Source: Candidatus Thiosymbion ectosymbiont of Catanema sp. Cochon2018 (lineage in GTDB: Bacteria; Pseudomonadota; Gammaproteobacteria; Chromatiales; Chromatiaceae). From it: 64,000 bases of DNA. Shown here one piece after another: positions 7,682 to 16,518 of this stretch (the stretch's first letter is position 1; each line of letters starts with the position of its first letter). The notes below the pieces were generated by a model. The model was not told where the DNA came from and ran no database searches. It worked only from the letters and a program-made list of their open reading frames with translations. The position numbers and the translations under genes were made by a program. The stretch covers positions 699,846-763,845 of the forward strand of contig WYCW01000004.1 of the NCBI GenBank assembly GCA_011392765.1, read 5' to 3'.

Positions 7682-9991
7682 TCAAGAGACGACCTGCTCG
7701 GTTACGGCGGCTTCCTCACCGGGGGCACTATAGTTGCAGTCCTTCTGCGGACAGACCTTCCGTGCCCCATCGCGCTTGGTGACCTTGAGCGTGAGGATCG
7801 ACCAGCCGCATTGGGGACAGGGTTCGGCGACCGGCTCGTTCCAGGTCGCATAATCGCATTTGGGATAAGTGGAACAGGAGTAGAAGATTTTTCCACGACG
7901 CGACTTTTTTTTCAGCAGGGTCCCCTGGTTGCACTTGGGGCAGGTAACGCCCGTGTCCTGGGGACGCTCCAGGGGTTCGATATAGCGGCACTTGGGATAG
8001 GCGCTGCAACCGATGAATTTGCCGTATTTGCCGCGCTTAACCTGCAGCTCGGAGCCGCATTCCGGACAACTGCGACCCTCGATTATCTCGGCCGGAGGCC
8101 GTTCGGGCTGGGCCGCATCCGCCAAGTCCCGGGTGTAATCGCACTCCGGGTATTTAGTGCAGCCGATGAAGCGGCCGTGGCGCCCGAGGCGGATCGAGAG
8201 GGGTGCACCACACTGGGGGCAGGCCTCTTCGATGACCTCCTGGGTAACGTCGCTGCGCTTGACGTTTTCCTGGGTGTGATCGACGCGGTCCTTGAAGGGT
8301 TGCCAGAACTGCTTCAGCAGAGGGATCCAGTCTTCTTCTCCGCGGGAGACCGCATCGAGCTCGTCTTCCAACTTGGCCGTAAAGTCGTAATCCACGTAGG
8401 AGGTGAAGTGCTGGGTCAGGAACCGGTTGACAATGCGGCCCACATCGGTCGGGTGGAAGCGTTTCTTCTCCAGCTCTGCGTACTCCCGGTCCTGCAGGGT
8501 GGAGATAATGCTGGCGTAGGTGGAGGGACGGCCGATCCCGTACTCCTCCAGGGTCTTGACCAGGGACGCCTCGGTGTAGCGCGGCGGCGGCTCGGTAAAG
8601 TGTTGTTCCGGGCGGATAGCTTTTAGGTCCACCAACTCGCCTTCTTTTAAAGGGGGTAGCATCCGTTCCTGGTCGTCGTCCGCCCCCTTGGCATCGTCGC
8701 GCCCCTCCAGGTACACGCGCATAAAGCCGGGGCTGACCACTGACGAGCCGGTGGCCCGGAACAGGTTGCCCTCCCCCGCGCTCAGGTCTACTGCCACCAT
8801 GTCGATCAGGGCATGGGCCATCTGGCAGGCCAGGGTGCGCTTCCAGATCAGCTCATAGAGCCGGGCCTGATCCGCGGTCAGGTGAGTCTTGATCTCCTGC
8901 GGTGTGCGCCGGATGGACGTGGGCCGGATCGCTTCGTGGGCCTCCTGGGCGTTCTTGGCCTTGGTCTTGTAGATGCGGGGTCGGGGCGGCAGGTGGTCGG
9001 TGCCGTAGCGTTCGCCGACGAAGGCGCGGATCTCGTCCAGGGCCTCGGTGGCCAGGTTGACCGAGTCGGTACGCATGTAGGTGATGAGCCCTACCGCACC
9101 GCCGCCGACATCTACCCCCTCGTAGAGCTGCTGGGCGATCCGCATCGTTTTCTGGGTGGTGAAGCCGAGCTTGCGCGCCGCCTCCTGTTGCAGGGTGGAG
9201 GTGATGAAGGGGGGGGCTGGATTGCGTTTGCGCTGCTTTCTCTCCACCAGCTCGACCTTGAGCTTCCCCTGGGCCGCCTGCACCAGGGCGCGTTCGATCT
9301 CCCCGGCGCGGGCCTCGTCCTGAATACTGAACTGCTCCAGCTTCTCGCCCTCGAAGCGGGTGAGCTTGGCCTCGAAGTCTTTGTCTTCCTTGACCGTGTC
9401 CGCGGTGATGGTCCAGTACTCCCGGATCTTAAATGCCTCAATCTCCTGCTCCCGCTCCACGATGAGCCGCAACGCGGGGCTCTGGACGCGCCCGGCAGAA
9501 AGGCCGCGCCGGACCTTTTTCCACAGCAGGGGCGAGAGGTTGAAGCCTACCAGATAATCCAGGGCGCGCCGCGCCTGCTGGGCGTTGATCAGGTCTACGG
9601 ACAGCTCCCGCGGATGAGCCACCGCTTCCTGTACCGCCCGCTTGGTGACCTCGTTGAAGACCACCCGGTGTACCGGCCGCTTGCCGATCTGACGACGGCT
9701 CTTCAAGAGCTCGTAGAGATGCCAGGAGATGGCCTCCCCCTCGCGGTCCGGGTCGGTCGCCAGATACAGGGCCTCGGCCTGCTTGAGCCTTTTAGCAATG
9801 CTCTGTACGTGCCGCTCGTTGCGCTCGATGACCTGGTACTGCATGGAAAATCCCTGCTCCGGGTCCACCGCCCCTTCCTTCGGGACCAAATCTCGCACAT
9901 GGCCGTAGGAGGCCATGACCTCGAAGTCGGGACCCAGATATTTCTTGATTGTCTTCGCCTTGGCAGGCGACTCTACGATGACCAGGTTCAT
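7682..9991 (-). CDS. topA: DNA topoisomerase I
   Basis: About 769 residues. Toprim domain at the start (MNLVIVESPAKAKTI, acidic LATDPDREGEAISWHL), the active-site Tyr in GLITYMRTDSVNL, and four C-terminal cysteine clusters (CPQC..., CPEC..., CPKC..., CPQC...), the first three being typical topoisomerase zinc ribbons. It relaxes negative supercoils by cutting one strand through a 5'-phosphotyrosine. ATG 9991 is chosen because the canonical N-terminus starts there with AAGCAAGG upstream; the frame stays open further upstream only because a 21-base repeat array happens to lack stops. Downstream lies repeat DNA only. Confidence 0.97.
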   Translation of the reverse strand: MNLVIVESPAKAKTIKKYLGPDFEVMASYGHVRDLVPKEGAVDPEQGFSMQYQVIERNERHVQSIAKRLKQAEALYLATDPDREGEAISWHLYELLKSRRQIGKRPVHRVVFNEVTKRAVQEAVAHPRELSVDLINAQQARRALDYLVGFNLSPLLWKKVRRGLSAGRVQSPALRLIVEREQEIEAFKIREYWTITADTVKEDKDFEAKLTRFEGEKLEQFSIQDEARAGEIERALVQAAQGKLKVELVERKQRKRNPAPPFITSTLQQEAARKLGFTTQKTMRIAQQLYEGVDVGGGAVGLITYMRTDSVNLATEALDEIRAFVGERYGTDHLPPRPRIYKTKAKNAQEAHEAIRPTSIRRTPQEIKTHLTADQARLYELIWKRTLACQMAHALIDMVAVDLSAGEGNLFRATGSSVVSPGFMRVYLEGRDDAKGADDDQERMLPPLKEGELVDLKAIRPEQHFTEPPPRYTEASLVKTLEEYGIGRPSTYASIISTLQDREYAELEKKRFHPTDVGRIVNRFLTQHFTSYVDYDFTAKLEDELDAVSRGEEDWIPLLKQFWQPFKDRVDHTQENVKRSDVTQEVIEEACPQCGAPLSIRLGRHGRFIGCTKYPECDYTRDLADAAQPERPPAEIIEGRSCPECGSELQVKRGKYGKFIGCSAYPKCRYIEPLERPQDTGVTCPKCNQGTLLKKKSRRGKIFYSCSTYPKCDYATWNEPVAEPCPQCGWSILTLKVTKRDGARKVCPQKDCNYSAPGEEAAVTEQVVS

Positions 9992-10059
9992 GCCTTGCTT
10001 GACGTCGGATGGTGCGGGGTGCATAGGAAACGCGAAAAACCGCCTCGGTGTCAAGTAGT

Positions 10060-10242
10060 AATGATGAGTGATGAATGCGGAATGATGAGTGATGAATGCG
10101 GAATGATGAGTGATGAATGCGGAATGATGAGTGATGAATGCGGAATGATGAGTGATGAATGCGGAATGATGAGTGATGAATGCGGAATGATGAGTAATGA
10201 ATGCGGAATGATGAGTGATGAATGATGAGTGACGAATGCGGA
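10060..10242. repeat. 21-base tandem repeat array upstream of topA
   Basis: About eight copies of a 21-base unit, AATGATGAGTGATGAATGCGG, itself three heptamers (ATGATGA, GTGATGA, ATGCGGA). Units are nearly identical, with single-base variants near the right end. There are no spacers, so this is not CRISPR. It sits 70 bases before the topA start and could affect its expression. Confidence 0.9.
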
Positions 10243-10333
10243 AAGGGTGGCGACCCGGCCTCCGTGCCGGGCAAGCCACCCTTTGGTGTAAGGCGGAGAG
10301 GCCCCGAGGTTCGACACCGAGGCTCCGAGGTTC

Positions 10334-10481
10334 AGAGACTGTCTAAAAAGGGATCGTAGGCTGTAGGCTGGGTTGCGGCCAGGGACGGCTAAAACCCAGC
10401 AATAACCAAAGCTGGGGTTCGTTCCTTGCCCCCCAGCCTACCGATTTAAAATCAATGTGTTAGTTTTCAGACAGCCTCTTA
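10334..10481 (+). mobile_element. MITE-like element family I, copy 1
   Basis: About 148 bases from AGAGACTGTCTAAAAAGGGA to TTTTCAGACAGCCTCTTA. Terminal inverted repeats GAGRCTGTCTAAAAA enclose a GTAGGCTGGG...CCCAGCCTAC stem. There is no coding capacity. Related copies at 22296, 34186, 39857 (half), 41432, 43725, 23697 (half) and 49651 (half). Ends resemble those of IS5/IS1182-type elements, but no matching transposase is in the window. Confidence 0.8.
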
Positions 10482-10622
10482 GGCAAAACCGTTGTCAGTT
10501 ATCAGGGGGCAGGTAGTATCCGTTGTCCGCCCCTGAAAACTGCCCCCTGTCCCCTGTCCCCTGAATTGTCGGGTACGGGCCGCCCAGCGATGCGGTTCGG
10601 TCGCCTACCTGCCGCAGGCAGG

Positions 10623-10675
10623 TCCCAGGGCGAGCGCGTATAAATCCCTCCGAAAACATGATCTTGTAGGTTGGG
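10623..10675 (+). repeat. Dispersed GAGCGCGTATAAA element, copy 3
   Basis: CAGGGCGAGCGCGTATAAAT, followed by CCTCCGAAAACATGATCTTG, which matches copy 1 read in the opposite direction. The flanking intergenic DNA between 10482 and 11362 contains a further heptamer repeat at 11043-11075 and 11224-11245 but no gene that I can support. Confidence 0.6.
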
Positions 10676-11362
10676 CAAAGGCGCGCCAGGGACGGTGCGC
10701 CGTGCCCAACGAAATGCCGATGTTGGGCACGCCGGATCATCCCTGATCCGGCTTTGCCCAACATCTACGCGCTGCTTTGGAGTGCGCCGGCAACGCGGCG
10801 CGTTCGCATCGAACCCCAGCGACAGAGGATACCAGCCACGTTGGCCGGGAGCCTGGGGGTGTCGGGTTCCACCCGCGCCGCGGCGACGGCGCTTTCCCCT
10901 GACCGCAAGACCTTGGGTAGCAACGGAAGCAGCGCCCAATCCAAAGCGGCGGCGAGCAGGTGCCACTTAGCGGCAGCTGGGTTATCTCGAGGTCCTGCGA
11001 TTTCTGTCAAGGCCGGGGTAAGATTGCCGCTGCACTCCAAAAATGATGAATGATGAGTGATGAATGCGGAAAGGCTGGCGGTCCGGCCTCCGTGCCAAGC
11101 AAGCCATAACCGTTCAACCCCTCCTTTTGAATCCTGCATCCAGAGAACGATAAATCAATGGGTTACGTCTGCATCAGGCCAAAATTCGGAGGGGGACCGA
11201 ACGGTTACGGCAAACCGCCCTCTCACCACTCATCATTCATCATTTTAGTCGAGGCTCCGAGGTTCGAGGGTGAGGCTCCAGGTCTCGCCAAGGAGGGTGA
11301 AAACCGTGGGGGCTACTCGTGTGATAAGGTATGGCGGTGCCGTTGACGGAGGGCGTCCTGTG

Positions 11363-13126
11363 ATGGAATGGCTGGAAAATCTCTGGAGCCGATTCCGGGG
11401 TTCGAGTATCGGTGACCAAGCCACGGCAATCGCAGCCGTCATCGCCGGTATGGCGTTTCTATGGGCTATTTATGCCCATGTCTCTACGCCTGAACCGGAC
11501 CCGGCGGTCGCCAAGGCCATTGAGGTCCTGAGCCGGGAGCTGGAGAGAAAGGAACAAGCCCTGGCCGACGTGCGACAAAGAGAGGGCGTTCTCCAAAGAG
11601 AAAAAGCCGCTTTGGAAGAAGCCATCTCCGCTATCCCCAAGCAAACCGAGATCCCGAATGCTAAGGCCCGCATCCGGGAGGCCCTGGAGGAGGCGGCCAA
11701 GGGGAATACCGAGCTGGCGGAGGCGATCTTCGCCGAGGTCGAGGCACGCAAGGCCGCGGAAGGGAAGGCGGCCAATAAAGAGGCGGCGGAGGCTGCGCGG
11801 CATCGCGGGGCACTCGCCTTCCTCCACGACACGAACAAGGCGCTCGCCGCCTACCGCCGGGCCACGGAGCTCGACCCGGAGAATGCGGCTGGCTGGAATA
11901 GTCTGGGCCATCTCTTGCGGCGAACCGGGGCACTGGATGAGGCAGCGGCGACCTATCGCAAGGTCGAATCCCTGGGCGAGGCCACCAATGACCGTGAGTG
12001 GTTGGCCATCGCCTACGGCAACCTGGGCATCCTTTACCAAACCCGAGGGGACCTGGAACAGGCCGAGGCCATGCACAGGAAATCCCTGGCCCTCGATGAG
12101 GAGCTGGGGCGCAAGGAGGGCATGGCCGCCGATTACGGCAACCTGGGCAACATCTACCAAACCCGCGGCGACCTGGATCAGGCCGAGGCGATGTACAGGA
12201 AAGTCCTGGCCATTGATGAAAAACTGGGGCGCAAGGAAAGTATGGCCATCACCTACGGCAACCTGGGCATCATTTATAAAACCCGCGGGGATCTGGATCA
12301 GGCCGAGGCGATGTACAGGAAAACCCTGGTGCTCGATGAGGAGCTGGAGCGCAAGGAGGGCATGGCCAACCAGTACGGCAACCTGGGCAATGTCTACCGA
12401 ATCCGCGGCGAGCTGGATCAGGCCGAGGCCATGTACCGGAAATCCCTGGGGCTCAACGAGGAGCTGGGGCGCAAGCAAGGCATGGCCACCAATTACGGCA
12501 ACCTGGGCAATGTCTACCGAATCCGCGGGGATCTGGATCAGGCCGAGGCGATGTACCGGAAAGCCCTGGCGCTCAATGAGGAGCTGGGGCGCAAGCAAGG
12601 CATGGCCGCCGTCTACGGCAACTTGGGGACTCTCTATAAAACCCGCGGCGAGCTGGAACAGGCCGAGGCGATGCACAGGAAATCCCTGGCGCTCAATGAG
12701 GAGCTGGGGCACAAGGAGTATATGGCCGTTACCTATGGCAACCTGGGCAATGTCTACCAAACCCGCGGCGAGCTGGATCAGGCCGAGGCGATGTACCAGA
12801 AATCCCTGGCACTCAACGAAGAGCTGGGGCACAAGCAAGGCATGGCCAACCAGTACGGCAACCTGGGCAATGTCTACCAACTCCGCGGCAAGTTGGAACA
12901 GGCCAAGGCGATGTACAGGAAAGTCCTGGCCATTGATGAAAAACTGGGGCGCAAGGAAAGTATGGCCATCGCCTACGGCAACCTGGGCAATGTCTACCGA
13001 ATCCGCGGCAAGCTGGATCAGGCCGAGGCGATGTACCAGCGAGCCTTGGGCCTGTTCCAGGAGGTCGGGGCAGTGCCCATGGTGGAATGGGTCCAGGGAT
13101 TGCTCGAAGGACTGAGAGATGAATGA
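11363..13126 (+). CDS. Membrane-anchored tetratricopeptide-repeat protein
   Basis: 587 residues. A membrane helix near residues 20-38 (ATAIAAVIAGMAFLWAIYA) is followed by a coiled coil (about 50-95, ELERKEQALADVRQREGVLQREKAALEE) and then about ten 40-residue repeats of the kinesin-light-chain type with consensus YGNLGNVYRIRGELDQAEAMYRKSLALNEELGRK. The repeats are nearly identical at DNA level (120-base period), indicating recent expansion or gene conversion. Probably a cytoplasm-facing protein-interaction scaffold anchored in the inner membrane. ATG 11363 has GGAGGG nine bases upstream. The stop TGA lies within a heptamer repeat array. No enzymatic domain is seen. A sensor or effector role is possible, given similar TPRs in the CHAT genes nearby. 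Confidence 0.85.
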   Translation: MEWLENLWSRFRGSSIGDQATAIAAVIAGMAFLWAIYAHVSTPEPDPAVAKAIEVLSRELERKEQALADVRQREGVLQREKAALEEAISAIPKQTEIPNAKARIREALEEAAKGNTELAEAIFAEVEARKAAEGKAANKEAAEAARHRGALAFLHDTNKALAAYRRATELDPENAAGWNSLGHLLRRTGALDEAAATYRKVESLGEATNDREWLAIAYGNLGILYQTRGDLEQAEAMHRKSLALDEELGRKEGMAADYGNLGNIYQTRGDLDQAEAMYRKVLAIDEKLGRKESMAITYGNLGIIYKTRGDLDQAEAMYRKTLVLDEELERKEGMANQYGNLGNVYRIRGELDQAEAMYRKSLGLNEELGRKQGMATNYGNLGNVYRIRGDLDQAEAMYRKALALNEELGRKQGMAAVYGNLGTLYKTRGELEQAEAMHRKSLALNEELGHKEYMAVTYGNLGNVYQTRGELDQAEAMYQKSLALNEELGHKQGMANQYGNLGNVYQLRGKLEQAKAMYRKVLAIDEKLGRKESMAIAYGNLGNVYRIRGKLDQAEAMYQRALGLFQEVGAVPMVEWVQGLLEGLRDE

Positions 13127-13167
13127 TGAATGCGGAATGATGAGTGATGAATGATGAGTGAGAGACA
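13116..13167 (+). repeat. Heptamer array overlapping the TPR gene stop codon
   Basis: GATGAATGATGAATGCGGAA and further ATGATGAGTGATGA units; the TPR gene ends ...GAT GAA TGA inside the first units. Confidence 0.8.
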
Positions 13168-13283
13168 GGGCATTCTTGAACGGACCAAGGCATTTGCGCT
13201 GAGGATTATCCGGCTCTACTCATCCTTAGGAACAGTTCACTAACAAGTTATCCATCTTTAGCCAGAGAGGCTCTTGCTTATTT

Positions 13284-13414
<131 letters not shown>

Positions 13415-13567
13415 CAAACATGGCCCGACGTGTCCTCGACCGAGAGAAACGACTGCGACGCCTGCCGGTAACCGAACGCTGCGAGTGGGAGCGGATCGAG
13501 GTGCCGCGAGCGTATGGATTGCGCGCCGAGCATGCGAGTCGAAGATGTTTTACTCATTTTTGACTAG

Positions 13568-13696
13568 CTTGAACTCCTCGCGGCTTCCGGCATCATCAAG
13601 GCCGAATTGCTCGTCGATCTGATGAAAGAGGCCGACGAATTGACGGCAATCCTGGTCACAAGCGCCAAAACAATCAAAAATCGGAAACGGAAATAA
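13568..13696 (+). pseudogene. C-terminal remnant of a four-helix-bundle (23S rRNA IVP-like) protein
   Basis: The frame LELLAASGIIKAELLVDLMKEADELTAILVTSAKTIKNRKRK ends at TAA 13696. The I(I)K...LxxLxxEADELTAI(L) pattern and basic tail are characteristic of the last two helices of four-helix-bundle proteins of the S23/IVP group. No matching N-terminal half precedes it: upstream is an unrelated 47-codon frame (13421-13563) that ends in a stop. About two thirds of the gene is missing. Confidence 0.65.
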
Positions 13697-13765
13697 CTCA
13701 CCACTCATCATTCATCATTCCGCATTCATCACTCATCACTCATCATTCATCATTCATCATTCAGG
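13697..13765 (-). repeat. Heptamer array overlapping the dprA stop codon
   Basis: On the reverse strand dprA ends GCC TGA followed directly by ATGATGAATGATGA... and one ATGCGGA unit. The first TGA of the array is the stop. Confidence 0.8.
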
Positions 13766-15191
13766 CGTTTCGGCAATAGCGCCCGCCGGGACAAGGGGAT
13801 ACGAGTCCCTTCAATTCCAGCATCAGGAGCATCGAGGCAATATCCTGGGCGGACAGACCGGTGCGCCGGATCAGCTCGTCCGGGGACACCGGGTCGTATC
13901 CCAGGTTTTCGAGCAACCGTAGGTAATCCGCATCCAGATCCCCTGTAGCGTCGTTCATGCCACTTGTGTCCGGCTCGCTCACCTCGGGAAGATGTTGCAA
14001 AAGGTGCCGATCTTCGCCCATTGATCCCCTCTCGCCCTTCGACCCCCTCTCCCCAACCCCTCTCCCGGCCGGGAGAGGGGTTTTTGCGACACCCTCCTCG
14101 GTGACGAGAGGGCCGAGCAGGGGAGCCAGCTCTTCGAGGATGTCCGCGGCGGATTCCACCAGCTTGGCGCCGTCTTTAATCAACGCATGACAACCCCGCG
14201 CCAAGGGGTTGTGGATGGAGCCGGGGATGGCAAAGACCTCCCTCCCCTGCTCGACGGCATAGCGGGCGGTGATCAGGGAGCCGCTCTTGAGCGCCGCCTC
14301 CGTCACCAGGATCCCCAGGCTCAGGCCGCTGATGATGCGGTTGCGGCGCGGAAAGTTGCGACCGATCGGAGAAGTGCCGGGCGGATATTCGGTGACCAGG
14401 GCGCCGTTTCGGGCGATCCGCCGCGCCAGGTCCCGATGGGCCGCGGGATAAATACGATCCGGCCCGGTCCCGAGGACCGCGACCGTCCGCCCGCCTTTCA
14501 TGGCACCGGCGTGTGCGGCACCGTCGATGCCGATCGCCAGACCACTGACGATGGTCAGCCCGCAGGCGGCGAGATAGTGTGCGAAGTCGTCGGTGGTATC
14601 CCGCCCGGAGGGTGTGGGATTACGGCTGCCCACAATGGCGAGTATCGGGTCCTTGAGGACTTCCGGGTCCCCGCGCACGAACAGCAGGATCGGCGGCGCG
14701 GCCATTTGCGCCAACCGGGGCGGGTAGCGGGGATCGTCCCTGGTCAGGATGTGCACCCCCTCCCCTTCGGCCCAGGCCAGATCGGCAGCGGCCGCGGATA
14801 TCGGGGGATCCAGGATGGCATCCACCAGATCCGGCTTCAGACCGACGGCCTGCAGCTCCGCCCGCCCGGCGGCCAACACCCGGATCGGATCGCCGAAATG
14901 CTCGACCAGACGGTCCGCCACGCGCGGCCCGATTCCGGGGACACGCCCCAGGATCAGCCACGCGCGTAGGCGTTCCCTACGGCCGGCAGACCCAGCCCCG
15001 GCGGAATCCGGCCCGTTCAACAGGGACCCACGGCGATTGGAAGAGAGGTCGGCACAACCATGGTCGGCAAGGGGAAAGGGACGCCAAGTGAATGATGCAT
15101 GGTGCGCAGGTGCAGTAGCAACAGGAGGTGGTGGTGTAATTTCGTTGTCCCCGGATATATACACTGAACCTCGGAAACAACTCAAGGGCAC
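13761..15191 (-). CDS. dprA: DNA-processing protein DprA (Smf)
   Basis: Up to 476 residues. Helix-hairpin-helix near 80-130 (WLILGRVPGIGPRVADRLVEHFGD), the Rossmann-like DprA domain with VGSRNPTPSG, SGLAIGIDGAAHAGAM, AVLGTGPDRIYP, FPRRNRIISGLS, TEAALKSGSLITA, then a C-terminal winged helix (VSPDELIRRTGLSAQDIASMLLMLELKGLV). DprA loads RecA onto incoming single strands during transformation. A linker of about 25 residues (TPLPAGRGVGERGSKGERG) is encoded by a CCCTCTCCC/GGGAGAGGG repeat inserted in frame. The start is unresolved: the GTG at 15191 lies inside a terminal inverted repeat, and homology begins only near residue 70, so a TTG around 15020 is possible. Confidence 0.92.
   Translation of the reverse strand: MPLSCFRGSVYISGDNEITPPPPVATAPAHHASFTWRPFPLADHGCADLSSNRRGSLLNGPDSAGAGSAGRRERLRAWLILGRVPGIGPRVADRLVEHFGDPIRVLAAGRAELQAVGLKPDLVDAILDPPISAAAADLAWAEGEGVHILTRDDPRYPPRLAQMAAPPILLFVRGDPEVLKDPILAIVGSRNPTPSGRDTTDDFAHYLAACGLTIVSGLAIGIDGAAHAGAMKGGRTVAVLGTGPDRIYPAAHRDLARRIARNGALVTEYPPGTSPIGRNFPRRNRIISGLSLGILVTEAALKSGSLITARYAVEQGREVFAIPGSIHNPLARGCHALIKDGAKLVESAADILEELAPLLGPLVTEEGVAKTPLPAGRGVGERGSKGERGSMGEDRHLLQHLPEVSEPDTSGMNDATGDLDADYLRLLENLGYDPVSPDELIRRTGLSAQDIASMLLMLELKGLVSPCPGGRYCRNA
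14036..14092. repeat. CCCTCTCC/GGAGAGGG palindromic repeat inside dprA
   Basis: CCCCCTCTCCCCAACCCCTC followed by TCCCGGCCGGGAGAGGGG. Similar palindromes are at 43374-43400 and 49297-49340. Here it lies in frame within dprA. Confidence 0.7.
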
Positions 15192-15285
15192 CTTGAAAAA
15201 TAGGTGTTTTCACCGATCAACCGATCCTAAGCCACTGATTATTCAAGCACGCCGTTGACGAAAATCGTATTTTTCAAAGTGCCCT
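15185..15285. mobile_element. Small element with AGGGCACCTTGAAAAATA terminal inverted repeats
   Basis: AGGGCACCTTGAAAAATA at 15185 is mirrored by TATTTTTCAAAGTGCCCT ending at 15285, enclosing about 65 bases with no gene. It looks like an IS-end derivative. A collapsed version is at 16419-16447. Confidence 0.6.
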
Positions 15286-15356
15286 CCTGCGCTTGCATCC
15301 GGACCCTAGGCGGGCTATTTTTTCAGCAACTTCCCAGTAGCCTTTCGGACCCGCTT

Positions 15357-16061
15357 ATGGCAGCCGTCATCGAACGCGTCGATAGCCTCGAACAGACCCT
15401 GCAGGATTTCATCAGGAGTGTCGGCGACGAATTCCGCAAGCTCTACAACTCGCAACGGCAAACCGAAGCGGAGCTACGCCTGTTTAAAGACGAAATGCGC
15501 GTGTTCAAGGATGAAATGAGTGATTTCAAAGACGAAATGGGCGCATTCAAGGACGAGATGCGCGACTTCAAGGACGAGATGCGCGACTTCAAGGACGAGT
15601 CACGCCGACAGCAGCGGCAGATGAACAAAAAGTGGGGGGAAATCTCCAACAAGCTGGGCACGTTGGTCGAGGATCTGGTCGCCCCGAGTCTACCCCGAGT
15701 GATCGAGGAGCGGCTGAACGAACACGCTTATGACCTCATGGTGCGGCTCAAACGCCGGTTGCCCGATGGGCGCGTGAAGGAGTTCGACGCCCTGGTGATA
15801 ACTCCCGAGTGCGCCTGTCTCAACAGCACCAAGGCGACCCTGCGCATCGCCGATATCGACAGCTTCGTGGCCAACATCGCCGCCTTCCGCAGCTTCTTTC
15901 CCGAGCACGACGCCCTGCCCCTGGTGGGGATCCTGGCCAGCCTCGCGGTGGAAAAGAGTGTGCTCGCCTACGCGGAGAAACAGGGTTTTCTCGTCCTGGC
16001 GGTGGGCGACGATCTCATGGAAATCAAGAACCGGCCCGATTTCGAGCCCAAGCGTTGGTAA
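15357..16061 (+). CDS. Coiled-coil protein with PD-(D/E)XK-like C-terminal domain, copy A
   Basis: 234 residues. The N-terminal third is a coiled coil containing six consecutive seven-residue repeats (consensus F-K-D-E-M/S-x-x), each from a 21-base DNA unit. The C-terminal part (LGTLVEDLVAPSLPRVIEERL..., EFDALVITPECACLNSTKATL..., GILASLAVEKSVLAYAEKQGFLVLAVG) resembles the restriction-nuclease fold that follows such coils in DUF3782-type proteins. Where that family usually carries an E-V-K active motif this protein reads S-T-K, so catalysis is doubtful. ATG 15357 is shared in context with copy B. Function unknown. Confidence 0.75.
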   Translation: MAAVIERVDSLEQTLQDFIRSVGDEFRKLYNSQRQTEAELRLFKDEMRVFKDEMSDFKDEMGAFKDEMRDFKDEMRDFKDESRRQQRQMNKKWGEISNKLGTLVEDLVAPSLPRVIEERLNEHAYDLMVRLKRRLPDGRVKEFDALVITPECACLNSTKATLRIADIDSFVANIAAFRSFFPEHDALPLVGILASLAVEKSVLAYAEKQGFLVLAVGDDLMEIKNRPDFEPKRW

Positions 16062-16078
16062 TCGCGTAGGGGCAACCC

Positions 16079-16211
16079 CAATGCCATTAAGTTAATCGCT
16101 ACCGGTTGGCAAAGTAAGAGAAGAAACTACGAATCCTCGCGAATCGATCCGCGGAAATTCGCGTGATTCGTAGTTTTCTCTAAGTGGCCAACAGCTAACT
16201 TAATGGCGTTG
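16079..16211. mobile_element. MITE-like element family II with target-site duplication
   Basis: 133 bases with terminal inverted repeats CAATGCCATTAAGTTA and its mirror TTAATGGCGTTG, and an inner hairpin ACTACGAATCCTCGCGAAT/ATTCGCGTGATTCGTAGT. It is flanked by GGGGCAACCC at 16069-16078 and 16212-16221. The duplicated locus at 17161-17185 shows the empty site with one GGGGCAACCC, so insertion is directly visible. Degenerate relatives at 3848 and 40404. Confidence 0.85.
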
Positions 16212-16418
16212 GGGGCAACCCCCTCTGGTTGCCCATCCCCGCGATTGCCCCATCTTCCGGGTAGGCACGGGGGTCTGCCCCTACCCTCTCGCTCGCGGGT
16301 TGGGCAAAACCCGTAGGTGTACCCGAATTCGTGAGCGCCGGCGCATCGCTTGGTCATTTGTGGATGGAAGGACAGTATGGAAGGACAATTCGGAATCGGC
16401 GATCCGCTGGAAAACCAA

Positions 16419-16447
16419 GGGGCACCTCGAATTTTTCAGGGTGCCCT
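16419..16447. repeat. Collapsed inverted-repeat scar before copy B
   Basis: GGGGCACCTCGAATTTTTCA then GGGTGCCC: the two ends of the element at 15185-15285 brought almost together. Confidence 0.5.
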
Positions 16448-16518
16448 CCTGCGCTTGCATCCGGACCCTAGGCGGGCTATTTTTCCGGCAACTTCCCAAT
16501 AGCCTTTCGGACCCGCTT

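Noticed and set aside
8813..10225. Long plus-strand open frame of 470 codons across topA
   Set aside because: Antisense to a well-conserved topA; the high-GC third positions leave it open by chance, and its end is only the heptamer array.
10060..10242. CRISPR-like regular array
   Set aside because: Units of 21 bases are contiguous, with no spacers and no cas genes nearby.
11459..12880. 473-codon reverse frame opposite the TPR gene
   Set aside because: Mirror of the 120-base repeats; composition follows the sense strand.
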